Assembly: GCA_002897115.2 (NCBI GenBank)
Contig: BCIH01000001.1
Location: 1,151,008 to 1,215,007, forward strand
DNA: 64,000 nt
Reading direction: 5' to 3'
Source of the DNA: Prototheca cutis
Taxonomy: Eukaryota > Chlorophyta > Trebouxiophyceae > Chlorellales > Chlorellaceae
Positions 13,349-24,141 of this stretch are shown piece after piece. Below the pieces are notes generated by a model that was not told where the DNA came from, did no database searches, and worked only from the letters and a program-made list of their open reading frames with translations. Each line of letters opens with the position of its first letter. Within the stretch, counting starts at the first letter, position 1. A program made the translations under genes and the position numbers.

Positions 13349-13742
13349 GACGGCACCCCACGCCGATCAGCAGCCGATGGACCGCCCGTCTCGTGCAACG
13401 TCCTCCTCAGCCAAAACCTGTGCAGCCCAAGATTCAATTGTACTGTATCNAAAATGCATGCATCGATATTTCATGGGACTCGTCTTGCGCAGTGTCATGG
13501 TGCCCGATCCTGAATCGCTGCAGCTCGCGAGTTGGCCCGGCCCCACGCACCTGCCCACAAACAAAATTCGGCACCATTGCTCGTCATAGGAATCAAGGCA
13601 TTCGTGCTTGGCCAGCATCGCATGCACACCAGAGCAATTCGTACAGGATTCCATATCCATTCTACATTATTTTTATTATTAGTGTACAGAGATCATGCGG
13701 ACGTGAGGAAGACCGGGGTCCTGCCCAGGACAGCGCCGCAGC
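13349..13742. promoter_or_regulatory. Divergent promoter region, PFD5 and IF-2
   Basis: The 394 bases between two head-to-head start codons must hold both promoters unless further 5' exons exist. An A+T-rich patch lies near 13655-13690. No specific binding site is claimed. Confidence 0.5.
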
Positions 13743-16700
13743 ATGGCACCCACTCACCGTGCCGTCTGCGCCCTCGCCCGGGCATGCGAGGGTCTGGCGG
13801 AGCGTTTGGTGTCCTCGTGTTCATCTTCATCCAGTGCCACACTACCGGTGGGGTTGCCATGGGCCAGGGCCTTTACGACGGGCAGGGCGGTGCAGCAGTC
13901 GGCCCTGCCCGCCAGACAGGCCAGCGAAGCGTCCACCTCTGGCCGCACCCAGCCCAAGCGCCAGAAGCGCTTCGGAAATGGCGGTACGGTTTGATGACTA
14001 CGTGGCAGTGGTGGCGGGAATGCATGGCCGATTGGGGAATGGAGTGCTGGGTGGGATGCCAACGGGCTTCTCCAGGGCGACGACGCAGAGGTGGCTGGAT
14101 GGTGCAGGGAGCTGGGCCTGGGGAGCAAGTCGTTGAATCACCCGTGGGAAGGGATGTTCCCTCTCTCCAGCACAATGACAGCAAACGTATTCTGGGACCA
14201 ACCACTCTTCACCGTGCAGGTGCTGCCGAGTCTGGAGCAAAACAGCCTGTCAAGGGTGGTGACGGCACTCCTGCCACCGCCAAACCCCAGCCGCCGCAGC
14301 CTTCTCAGTCGCAGCAGCCGCGAAAACTGAAACGGACCCCCGAGGAGCAAGTCGCGTGGCTCAAGGAGACGGGGCGCTGGGTGGAGCCCTCACAACGCAA
14401 GCACGCGCGCACGCCCGAGGAGCAGGTGGAGTGGCTGAAGGCCCGGGGCCTCCCCGTCTGGAACCGGAAACCAAATGCAGGTGGAAACGGTGCAGGCGGG
14501 AATGTTGGAGGTGGAAACACCGCGGAGAAGCAGCGGCCCTGGCCCGGTGCCAAGACCGCGCCCGGTGGCAGCAACAGCAGCAGTGCTGCCACAGGCCCAC
14601 GGTCGCAGGGCCGCAGCCCTCCTGCAGCCGGACAGAAGCAGGGCAAGCAGCAGCAGAAGCAGGGTTCTGACTTTCTGGATGCCGAGACAATGAATGGCAA
14701 CGGCAGGGGCCCAAGACGTGGCAAAGCGCGTGGTCAGCAGGACGCTGAGATGTCGAGGTTCTCCCGGTCCGGCGGCAGCCAAGGGAGCAAGGGTCGCGGT
14801 GGTGGTCGTTCCGACCATGCCGAAGATGCTTACCTGTCGGCCGCGATGGAGTTTGAGGCACTCGGACTGGGCCCTGGGATTGGTGGCGGGCGTTCTGCGG
14901 CCAACGCAGCCAAGGGCGGCCGTGTGTCATCGTCGAGCAAGAAGCCTGCTCCTGCAGTGGCAGCCCCTGCGCAGGTGATCATTCCGCCTGACGTGACGGT
15001 GGTGCGGCTGGCAGCCCTGTTTGGATGCGGAGTGGATCGCCTGGAGCAGGTGCTCGCCAGCCTAGGCTCGCCCCCCGGCTCCGAGCAGGAGCTCGTCGTG
15101 CCCGAAGACGCTGAGCTCGNGGCAATGGAACTGGGCGTGGCGGCCGTGCTGGACCCATCCGCCGCCGACCCTTCGGCCGCGGCCCCCGATGCAGTGCCCC
15201 GGCCGGCGGTGGTCGCGGTGATGGGCCACGTCGACCACGGCAAGACGACGCTGTTGGATGCGCTGCGAAGGAGCGCGGTCGCGGCGGGCGAGGCGGGGGG
15301 CATCACTCAGCATATTGGTGCATTTTTTGTCCCGCTGCCCGCTTCCGGCACGGCGCTCACGTTTTTGGATACCCCGGGGCATGCCGCTTTTTGCGCCATG
15401 CGTGCACGCGGCGCTGCGGCGACGGACATTGTCGTGCTTGTCGTCGCCGCGGATGATGGCATCATGCCCCAAACGATCGAAGCCCTGGAGCACGCTCGCT
15501 CCGCGGGTGTTCCCGTCGTCGTCGCGCTGACAAAGTGTGACCGGGCCGGCGCCGACCCCGCCCGCGTCCGGCAGGCGCTGCTGGGTCTCGGGCTGGAGCT
15601 CGAGGACGCGGGGGGTTCCGTGCAGGTCGTCGAAACCGCCGCGCCCTCGGGCCAGGGGCTGGCCGAACTGGAAGAAGCTCTACTGCTGCAGGCCGAGATG
15701 ATGGAGTTGCGTGCCTCACCCAGCGTCCGTGCCTCGGGCACCGTGATCGAGGCACGCCTGGACAAGGGCAGGGGGCCCGTGGCCACCGTCATTGTCCGCC
15801 ACGGGACCCTGCGCCCCGGCCAGATTGTCGTCGCCGGCTGCGAGTGGGGCCGCGTTCGTGCCCTCGTTGGGGCGCGCAAGGACGCTTCTGGAAGTGACGA
15901 TAGTAATGCCAGCACTGCTGCTGCTTCCAGTGGTCCTAGTAGCGATAGCAGCACACCAAAACGCACCAGTGTAACAACGACGAATGTGTCGGCAGCGGCG
16001 GCACTGATGGCGGCCGCCGACCATGCTGGCCCCGGCGAGCCGGCCGAGATCACGGGCCTGCGCGGCCTGCCGGCGGCGGGGGACTCACTGATCGTGGTCG
16101 ACACGGAAGCGCGGGCGCAAGCCCTGAGCACCGCACGTGCGCGCCGAGCTGCCGACGCCCGCCACCGTGCCGCCGCGAAATCTGTCGCCGAACGCCAGTC
16201 GGCCATGTCGGCGACTGGCAATGCTGCAGGGAGCTCCTCTGCAAGCCCACAGGCCGCCGCCGGCGGCGCAGCTGCGAGCAATGCCGCGGCAAGCACGGAC
16301 CCCCAGCAACNGCAGCAGCCCAGCACGATGCTGTGCGTGGTAAAGGGCGACGTGCAGGGGTCGGTGGAGGCGCTGCGTGATGCGCTGGCGGCGCTGTCGT
16401 GCGAGGAGCTCGAGGTCCGCGTCGTGCACTCCGGGGTTGGGCCCGTCTCGGCTTCGGACGTCGAGCTCGCCGCGACCCTGGGCGCCAGGATCGTCGCGTT
16501 TGGTGTTCGCACCGCGGGCTCTGCCGTGGACGCGGCCGTCAAGCGGCACGGGCTCACGCTGCACTGCCAGCCCGTCATCTACAAGCTGCTCGAAGAGCTG
16601 GGCGAGGCCATGCTCGGTGCCGCGCCGCGCGTCGAAAAGGAAATCACGGCGGGAGAGGCAGCCGTCCAAGCTGTGTTTGACATCAAGGCCGCCAGGTGCG

Positions 16701-17101
16701 AGAAGACGAGCTTGCTTGACTTGTGTGTTTATCGGAGTGGCCTTTATGTCTGTCTGTTTTATGGTGACCAGCCCCTGACCATTCACACCAATCAATGCAA
16801 CAGGGGTCGCGAGGCGTCGACGATTGCGGGGTGCAGGGTGACGGAGGGTTCCATCCGGCGGGGTGCCACGTTCCGCGTGCTGCGGGCTGGGGATGTGGTG
16901 TACGAGGGGCCCTGCACCAGCCTGCGCCGGCACAAGCTCAGCGTGGACAGTGTGGGCCGCGGCACCGAGTGTGGCGTGGAGCTCCGGGGGTTTGCGGCCT
17001 TCCGGCCGGGCGACACACTGCACTGCATCACCACCGAGATGGTGCGGCCCGAAGCCCTCACCGCCAAGGACGGCTCCCAGGTCACGCCGGGCCAGGGCTA
17101 A
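13743..17101 (+). CDS. Bacterial-type translation initiation factor IF-2, organellar
   Basis: Exons 13743-13983, 14220-16695 and 16804-17101 give 1004 residues. IF-2 is the GTPase that places initiator tRNA on bacterial-type ribosomes. The first 60 residues are basic and Ser/Ala-rich with [13 protein letters not shown], a mitochondrial-type cleavage context, so a mitochondrial role is more likely than plastid, though not certain. A low-complexity region follows with two copies of a TPEEQVxWLK motif (about residues 118-160). The G domain starts near residue 408: [16 protein letters not shown] (P-loop), [10 protein letters not shown] (G3) and ALTKCDRAG (G4). Then come domain [21 protein letters not shown] domain III and a C-terminal fMet-tRNA-binding barrel ([20 protein letters not shown]). 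Intron 2 is 108 nt without stops, so an unspliced reading also stays open. Ns at 15120 and 16311. Confidence 0.93.
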
Positions 17102-17325
17102 AGCTCTGATGCCACTGCTCGACAGAGCTGGCTTGGCTGATGACTGTTCGCAGTTGCTGGGAGCTGTGACGAGGAGCAGAATGTGACAACAAGGTCGACT
17201 GGTCATTCTCATGGCACAAGTGGAACGGGGGGTTCAGAAGCCGGCGGGGAAGTACAATTTTGAGGGGACTCTCTGAGCCACATGAAAACAATTCTCGAAC
17301 AGCAATAAACTGTGCGCTGCAACGC

Positions 17326-17657
17326 CTATGCCTTTTGCACCTTGCGGGTGCTGGAGTAGGACAAGTAGGCCACCCAGAGCAGCCCACAGGCCGACATGTA
17401 CCAGACCTGGTACTGCAGCGGTACCACCGCAAAGTTGATGCTGGCTGCGGGCACCCAGAACTTCCAACCTGGAGTGCAATCAGGGGCCATTGGGATTTGA
17501 ATTGGACACGAGANGTGTGTGGGAGGGCCATCTGCCTTGTTGATGGGTCAGCGGAAAATTTTCCAGGCAGATGGAGCGAGTTCCAATCAGTGCAGCCCAC
17601 CAAGCACATCAGACAAGCAAGTCCCTCTCCCCCTACAAACATGCATGCGCGCGCGCG

Positions 17658-17733
<76 letters not shown>

Positions 17734-18425
17734 ATACAGAGAGAAGGGAAAGAACTTACCGTTGACCAGGGTGTTTGTAAAGTCTGCCGACATCTTGGCG
17801 GGCCAGAGGGCTGCCTTGCCCTGCAGCGCGAGGTTCCAGCCAAAGATGCCGCCGATGCACAGCGGGCCCAGCACCAGCTGGTTGGCCGTAATCTTGGCGG
17901 CCGCATGGGCCACATTACGCAGCGGGAACTGCTTGGCCAGCGCGCCATACCACCAGTACTGGTATGGGCCGTAAAACAAGAATCCAAACGACGCCATCCG
18001 TGCAGCACGGTGCCAGTCCAGCTTCTTAGGCTGCGCCAGGTGTGTTTTGTGGTGCATGTAGGAAGGGTATTCCACACGGCTAGCGCTGCTCGTCCAGCAG
18101 CTCAACCAGTACACATCTTTGTTCCCAACGCACAGGGACACACGTCAACCACGCCACGCACGTCAAATCCGTGCTCGCTGGTCCATGCTTGGGCCAGCAG
18201 GTCGCCCAGCAGGCTCAGTCCCCCGGAGGCCACGCCGGCCTCGACCAGGCCCCCAATGACCGAGCCCGTCCGGACATTGTGGCTGGCACTGGCCCCGCCG
18301 GGGCCACTGCTGCTGCTGNTGCTCCGCGTCTGAATCCGTGAAGACCTCGAGCCCGAGGANCTGCTTCCGAGCCGCGCCGAGATGGGACCCGTACGGCCCA
18401 GCAGCGTCAGAGCCCGGCCGAACAT
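17326..18425 (-). CDS. Mpv17/PMP22-family membrane protein
   Basis: Exons 18425-18162, 18030-17760 and 17468-17326 give 225 residues. Family members are four-helix proteins of the mitochondrial inner membrane, peroxisome or plastid envelope, possibly channels. The first 60 residues are Ser/Arg-rich like an organelle leader (MFGRALTLLGRTGPISARLG). Then GLVEAGVASGGLSLLGDLLA, DWHRAARMASFGFLFYGPYQYWWY, and the family C-terminus GWKFWVPAASINFAVVPLQYQ with VWYM and a last hydrophobic helix. Exon joins are phase-consistent. Intron 2 starts GTAAGT and then runs into a GT repeat and a 62-base sense-strand G tract. Ns at 18319 and 18360 lie in the leader. A peroxisomal or mitochondrial site cannot be decided by eye. 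Confidence 0.9.
17658..17719. repeat. Poly-C tract with flanking CA and CG repeats, Mpv17 intron 2
   Basis: About 62 consecutive C preceded by GCGCGCGC and followed by (AC) repeats. It is sense-strand poly-G in the donor half of the intron. Confidence 0.92.
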
Positions 18426-18939
18426 TGCCACCCGCTTGCCACCCGCGTCCTCTGGCGCTGCCCAATGCCTGCTCGCCACAATCGGATGCCTGACAGAAAT
18501 AAATTGGAGTTGCTCGGGATAAAGTATCTCCCTGGCAACAGCGGCAGCTGTGCTTTGCATTCCGGCTTCTAATCATTGTTTTCGGCGAGGCGCGTCCTGT
18601 TGGAAGAGCTGGAGTCTGGGCATGAGCAGGGATGTGCTTACAAAGAGGAAGATGGATGGGTACAGGACAGTTCACACAGCCAGTGAAAGCATATCGGGAG
18701 TGTGAGAAAAACTGCAACAGGCTTGACGCCGTTTGGTTTAGAGGGGGAGAGCCACTTGTATCCGGCACTTGGGCGGGTGCGTGATGGGCACCCGACGACG
18801 ATGTCAAGGCCCAGCCGCCCCCCAGTAGCAGCCGCAACCGCTCCATATACGCAGTATGCCATCGGGAACTGGCATGCAGACCAAAAACGTACAACATTCA
18901 TGCAGGTCCCCGTGACATGAAAAGGGGGGTCAAAACACT
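18426..18939. other. Intergenic between Mpv17 start and dihydropyrimidinase stop
   Basis: About 510 bases that should contain the Mpv17-gene promoter and the dihydropyrimidinase 3' UTR. No gene seen. Confidence 0.4.
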
Positions 18940-21613
18940 TCACAGCTCAACATGGACCTCCATGAGTGCCTTGCTCACTTTCGGGGGCACGTATTCTGGA
19001 GGCTGGGACAGCGCGGCTCCCAGATTCTCGGGCCGGTCATGCTCAAACAGGGGCAGCGGGATGAACTTGCCCGTTCCGGGGGTCACGTGCAGGTCGTGCC
19101 CATCCCACACCACCTTGCCCCTCAAGATTGTCATCACCACCTGGTGGCAGTGGTGGTGGTAGTGTGTGGGGAGTTTGGGGGGGGGGGGGGGGGGGGGGGG
19201 GACAGGGTTTGGGGGTGGTCGTCATTATGCAGTACGACCGAGCGTGGAGGTGAGAACATGTCACATCATTGGTTCACATGCTTATTTGCAATAACAAGAC
19301 CTCCCACAAACCCACTTTCAAAAAAGGGCATTACTGCACTGCACAACCTGGAGTGGCTGGATGTCAGCGCCAACCAGGCCACCGGGGCAGGCGCCGTGGT
19401 GATTGCCCACGCCGCATCGCGCGCCACGGGCCTTGCACACCTTGGGCTGGACGAGNNNNNNNNNNNNNNNNNNNNNNNNNNNNNNNNNNNNNNNNNNNNN
19501 NNNNNNNNNNNNNNNNNNNNNNNNNNNNNNNNNNNNNNNNNNNNNNNNNNNNNNNNNNNNNNNNNNNNNNNNNNNNNNNNNNNNNNNNNNNNNNNNNNNN
19601 NNNNNNNNNNNNNNNNNNNNNNNNNNNNNNNNNNNNNNNNNNNNNNNNNNNNNNNNNNNNNNNNNNNNNNNNNNNNNNNNNNNNNNNNNNNNNNNNNNNN
19701 NNNNNNNNNNNNNNNNNNNNNNNNNNNNNNNNNNNNNNNNNNNNNNNNNNNNNNNNNNNNNNNNNNNNNNNNNNNNNNNNNNNNNNNNNNNNNNNNNNNN
19801 NNNNNNNNNNNNNNNNNNNNNNNNNNNNNNNNNNNNNNNNNNNNNNNNNNNNNNNNNNNNNNNNNNNNNNNNNNNNNNNNNNNNNNNNNNNNNNNNNNNN
19901 NNNNNNNNNNNNNNNNNNNNNNNNNNNNNNNNNNNNNNNNNNNNNNNNNNNNNNNNNNNNNNNNNNNNNNNNNNNNNNNNNNNNNNNNNNNNNNNNNNNN
20001 NNNNNNNNNNNNNNNNNNNNNNNNNNNNNNNNNNNNNNNNNNNNNNNNNNNNNNNNNNNNNNNNNNNNNNNNNNNNNNNNNNNNNNNNNNNNNNNNNNNN
20101 NNNNNNNNNNNNNNNNNNNNNNNNNNNNNNNNNNNNNNNNNNNNNNNNNNNNNNNNNNNNNNNNNGGGGGGGGGGGGGGGGGCCGCAATATGTCCCCGTC
20201 ATCATCCCTCCTTCCATATGTGCACAAACAGAAAAGAACACCTTCCAACCCAATCTTCACACACTGTGCGGCGGCGATTTCGTCGGCAGCACCGCCACTC
20301 ATGACATGGACGACATAGAGCGGTGCATTCACCAAGCCAGCGAGCCGGGCGGCCCGGCCTGTGGCCTCGGCCTCAAGAGCCNCCGGCCGGGACAGGGCAT
20401 GGCCATGCGGCGCAGTGATGCCCTGGGCGATTGTGCGCTCCTGGCCCCAGGCCACGGCATCGCCGTTTTCGGCATGGACCTGCGTGAGCGCACCCAAAGC
20501 TTTGGCGGCAGCCATGCCCCGGAGGAGCGCCCCGTCATCCACCATGAGCGAACCCTTGTACGCCATGAAGAACTTGAAGCTGTTGACGCCCGCAGCCGCC
20601 ACGGTCTCCATTTCTTTTGGTGTCACCGCCTCGTCCCACCCCGTCACAGCCATGTGGAAACCGTAGTCAGCAACACTACCATTGGCCTTGGCGTGCCACG
20701 CCGCCAACCCAGCCTCCAGACTGCCGTCCACGGGCAGCGCAAAGTCAATGTGCATGGTCGTGCCCCCCGCCAGCGCCGCAGATTGCCCACTGCACATCAT
20801 GGATTTATTTTCTTGGTCGATGTGGATGTACATGGGGGGTGAGATAATTGTGCATCGGGGTGTGTGGGAGGCGGGAGGGGAAGCTGGAGTGGCGACAGTG
20901 CACCCAGTGTCACCGCCCGAATGCCACCATTCCCCCTCTTCCCCAACAGGGACAATCACGCACCTGGTAAAGTCATCGCACGCGATCTGACCCATGAAGG
21001 GCATGGCCAGGTGGGTGTGGGGATCAATACCCCCCGGCATGACCAGTTTGCCCACAGCACTGATAACCTCCACTCCAGGACCAGGCTGTGTGTGGTGGCG
21101 GTGGTGGGGATGGGGCGGCGCCAGATGAGCAGGGCTGGTCCCCTTCCGCCAAGAGCATGGCACTGATCAAACCCAAACCCAGCACCTCTCTGTCATCACG
21201 TCGCTCCATGACAAGTCATCTCACGCATGCCCACACAAGCCACATCATCGCGCGCACATGCGCGCGCGCNCACACACACACCCCCACCTCGATGTTGGGT
21301 CGGACATCCACGACCTTGCCATCCCTGATCAGCACGTCTGCTTTGACGCTGTAGTCCGCGTTCACCACCGTNCCGCCCTGCAGTAAGTGTGGAAGCACGC
21401 CGCCGGCCGCATCGGGCATGGTGTCGGGTGATAGCAGGCTCGCCAACATCAAGACCCCTTGGCTGGGAGAACCTCCCCCCCCAGACATCCCCTCAGACCC
21501 GGTACCCGCTCCATTCCCAAGTCCGACACCAATCGTGCCTGAATCAGGAGTTCATGGGCATGACAAGCGCATGCCAGCACCGATAGCAAAAGGGCCGGGG
21601 CGATCTTGGCCAT
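18940..21613 (-). CDS. Dihydropyrimidinase/hydantoinase, interrupted by an assembly gap
   Basis: Visible exons on the minus strand: 21613-21539 (or to 21530), 21377-21288, 21085-20964, 20789-20265 and the last exon 19140-18940. The enzyme opens dihydrouracil, dihydrothymine or hydantoin rings in pyrimidine breakdown. Motifs: GGTVVNADYSVKADVLIRDG, KLVMPGGIDPHTHL (metal His pair), SAALAGGTTMHIDF, VNSFKFFMAYKG (carbamylated Lys), VHAENGD, and the C-terminus TILRGKVVWDGHDL with GKFIPLP. About 165 residues, including the second metal-site histidine and Asp, fall in the N block. The chosen start gives MAKIAPALLLSVLACACHA, a signal-peptide-like leader unusual for this usually cytosolic enzyme. The first intron is best read with a GC donor (CAG|GCACGA), giving LLIQGGTVV. 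A leucine-rich-repeat fragment on the opposite strand lies between the last exon and the gap. Confidence 0.85.
19177..19201. repeat. Poly-G tract beside dihydropyrimidinase last exon
   Basis: Twenty-five G (sense-strand C) ending about 36 nt before the acceptor of the last exon. Confidence 0.92.
19328..19455 (+). CDS. Leucine-rich-repeat exon fragment, cut by the gap
   Basis: After a CAAAAAAG acceptor-like sequence the plus strand reads ITALHNLEWLDVSANQ, TGAGAVVIAHAASRA and TGLAHLGLDE, then runs into the N block. The repeat spacing (L-x-x-L-x-V-S-x-N, G-A, hydrophobic helix, T-G-L-x-x-L-x-L-D-E) is that of RanGAP/NLR-type LRRs. It lies inside the span of the minus-strand dihydropyrimidinase gene. 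It may be part of a nested gene, a misplaced contig end, or a real gene whose remainder is in the gap. Only about 42 residues are visible, so no function is assigned. Confidence 0.5.
19456..20165. other. Assembly gap, 710 N
   Basis: An uninterrupted run of 710 N; the length may be an estimate. Its right edge is a poly-G tract, a common reason for assembly breaks. Confidence 0.98.
20166..20182. repeat. Poly-G tract at the gap edge
   Basis: Seventeen G immediately after the N block, so the true length is unknown. Confidence 0.9.
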
Positions 21614-22030
21614 CGTCTTCAACCCCAGCGCGAAGTGATCCACCGGCACCTCAAGCGCCCTTGAGAATGGGGCTGGTTCTGGACTGCGCGGTTGTTTTTC
21701 AACAATTTCAATCTCAGAAATGCCACCCGGATCCCGCATCGCTGATGCAACTCGATACACGGACGGCACTGTCCTCGTCGCGATGGGCATCCCGTCGAGA
21801 GTTGGTGGCTGTGGGGCCAATCAAGTGACAAACCTTCCGGTCGGGGGGGGAGTTTCCGACGATTCACTTACGCAACGGACTTTGTGAGATCACCCGTGGC
21901 GCGGATAATAGCTCAGACAAAAAAATCAAAAGCAGCAGTATTCTCACCGAGGCTTCGGCGAGGCAGGTAGCACCAGGCGCGCAGCCTGTGGCCTGCCGGT
22001 GGACGCCCGCCCGCCCGACTGAGGGTGGCC
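21614..22030. promoter_or_regulatory. Divergent promoter region, dihydropyrimidinase and SNF5
   Basis: The 417 bases between head-to-head start codons. No particular element was identified. Confidence 0.45.
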
Positions 22031-23881
22031 ATGAGCGCGGAGGTGGCCAGAGCCGCGGTCGACAAGTTGCCGACGGGCGTGAACCATTCTTCNGTNCTGG
22101 AAATGCCCCAGGCCCATCGCAAGGAGCTGGTTCCCATCACGCTGCGACTCGAGTACAAGGGCAGGCGCATCGCGGACAAGTTCCTCTGGGCCAGCACGGA
22201 TGGCCCCGCGGAGGCCCTGGAGTTTAGCCGCATTTTCTGCGCAGAGCACGGCCTGAACCCGGGCCATGCGCCCACCCTGACGACAGAGATTGGGCGCCAG
22301 GTGGCTGCCTGGATGGCTGCCCTGCCCGGCCCCAGCGGCGCCGCTCCGCCTGCGGGCACCCAGGACAAGGCACCGGTAGCCGACGACGCCGGGGCTGTTG
22401 GTCCACCAGCACCAGCAGACAAGGCATGCGAAGAGGTCCCCAACGGCAATGCACCTTCTGCAAAGCCCTCGGGGCTGCGATTGGTGCGCGTGGACTGCGT
22501 GGTGGGGAATACCCGGCTTCAGGATAGCTTCCTGTGGGACCTAGAGCAGCAGGACCCGGCCGGGCCCGAGGATTTTGCCACCACACTCTGCCGCGACCTC
22601 GGCCTGGCCTGGCCCTGGCCGTTGGAAGTGGCCATCTGCCTCCGGCACCAGTTGGCCCTGCTAGCCCGGGAACTGTACACGGGTGGAGCCGCAGGGAGCA
22701 GCAGGGTGGGTGCTGCCAAGGAGGCAGCAGCATCTACGTTACCAGAGCGTGATGATCTTCCGGGCCCCTTGCTGAGCACACTGAGCCCCGAGGAGCTGGG
22801 AGCACTGGCAGCTCGGCGCCTGGACGTGGCACGCCACGCGCAAGCCCGGTCGGCCACGCCGGCGTCGAGCCAGCATCAGCAGGTCGGGGGAAAGAAGCGC
22901 GGCCCCAGCCGGCGCGCGATCGCTGAGGCGCCCGCGCCCGAGGAGCAGCCGGGCAGCGCGCGGCAGCTTAGGAAGCGCAGGGGCACTCGCATGGCGGCAA
23001 TCCTGTCTTCGGAGCTGGCGCCGCCGGGGGTGGACGGCGAGGGCAGCGACGAAGGTGGCGCGGGTGACGGCAATGCCGCCGCGCAGGCGCCGAGTCGGAG
23101 CGGCGATCGTGGCAGTTTTACCTCTGGCAGTACTGGGGCGCCCCTCCGGGGATGCGCGACGCCGCCCGTTGCTTCCCCACAGGTGGCAGTGGCGCCAGCG
23201 CCGCCCCGATATGCCGGCGGTCGCCCCGCAGGCATGCCCGCTGCGCCGCAGATGGGCATGCCCGGTGCCGTGGGTGGGACGATGCAGTACCAGCAGTACC
23301 CCCACGCCGGCGTCTACCAGCCCTCCATGCAGCTGCAGCAGGCGGCGGNGGCAGCGCGGCAGCAGCAGCACCTGCTCCAGCAGCAACAGCTGTACGGTGA
23401 CGCGGCGCTGCAGTACCACATGCAGCAGCAGCAGCACCACCCACCGCAGCAGCAGCAGCACCACCCGCAGCAGCAGCACCACCCGCAGCAGTACCAAAAC
23501 TTCCAGTCGCAGCGCCAGATGTACGGCATGGCCAGCGCAGGTGTGACCTTAAGTCGCCGGGGGGGGACGATTGTGATAGTGCTGATCATGGCTTTGAAAG
23601 GGGGGATGCCTGTGGTTGACATGTGCTGGAGAGTGTGTGTGTGTGCGCGCGCGCGTGTGCAGGTGCCATGGGAGGCAGACCAGGCGTTTGAGGTTTTTGT
23701 TGTCACCGAGAGACTTTGATTTTCGGAGCACCAACACGCAGTGTTACCCATTTTTCGATGCGCAGATCTGGCAGGAAAGCTGGGGCCGTCAAAGACACTG
23801 CCACAGGCAGGAATCTACGACCCAGGACTCGGACTGGCGGCAGGGCCAGGCACGCCTGCAGTCATGCAACAGGCCCTGCCA

Positions 23882-23916
<35 letters not shown>

Positions 23917-23962
23917 ACCCCCTGTCAGCCAATATGCCAACCTCTTTGCCGATATGTTCTGA
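22031..23962 (+). CDS. SNF5: SWI/SNF chromatin-remodelling subunit SNF5 (SMARCB1/BSH homologue)
   Basis: Exons 22031-23540 and 23766-23962 give 568 residues. SNF5 is a core subunit of SWI/SNF remodelers in the nucleus. Two SNF5 repeats are visible: LVPITLRLEYKGRRIADKFL to ARIFCAEHGL-type residues (about 35-100), and LRLVRVDCVVGNTRLQDSFLW with FATTLCRDLGL and ICLRHQLALLARE (about 150-215). The following region is basic and disordered. The C-terminus is Gln/His-rich: a run of mixed Q and H near residues 440-490 and a pure Q tract near 545-557, ending SQYANLFADMF. Human SMARCB1 lacks such a tail. The join at 23540/23766 restores a common frame. Ns at 22093, 22096 and 23349. A second SNF5-domain gene lies at 46139-47668. 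Confidence 0.88.
23392..23520 (+). repeat. Gln/His-coding CAG/CAC repeat region in SNF5 exon 1
   Basis: Imperfect CAG, CAC and CCG codon repeats encoding Q, H and P runs. A second CAG/CAA tract lies at about 23876-23920 in exon 2. Confidence 0.85.
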
Positions 23963-24141
23963 CCTGTTGTGTGTATAGGAAACGAGGCGCCCGCTTGGGG
24001 GTGTTTGTTGTCTCACAGCGAGGGTTCATCAGTGGAGAAGGGTGGGCGAGGGGCTCGAGCAGCAGCTTGCTGCTCGGTTTATCTGTCAACATTGGCTGCA
24101 AGGCACAGTAAGAAACAGTGGGTTTCAAATTAATAACAGCC
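23963..24141. other. Short convergent spacer
   Basis: Only 179 bases separate the stops of SNF5 and the BAP31-like gene, so the two 3' UTRs may overlap. Confidence 0.6.

Noticed and set aside
15307..16578. 423-codon open frame on the minus strand
   Set aside because: Antisense shadow of the IF-2 GTPase domain, Ser/Arg/Thr-rich nonsense composition.
19364..21163. Long minus-strand frame of 599 codons
   Set aside because: Its length comes from translating the 710 N; only the dihydropyrimidinase exons inside it are real.
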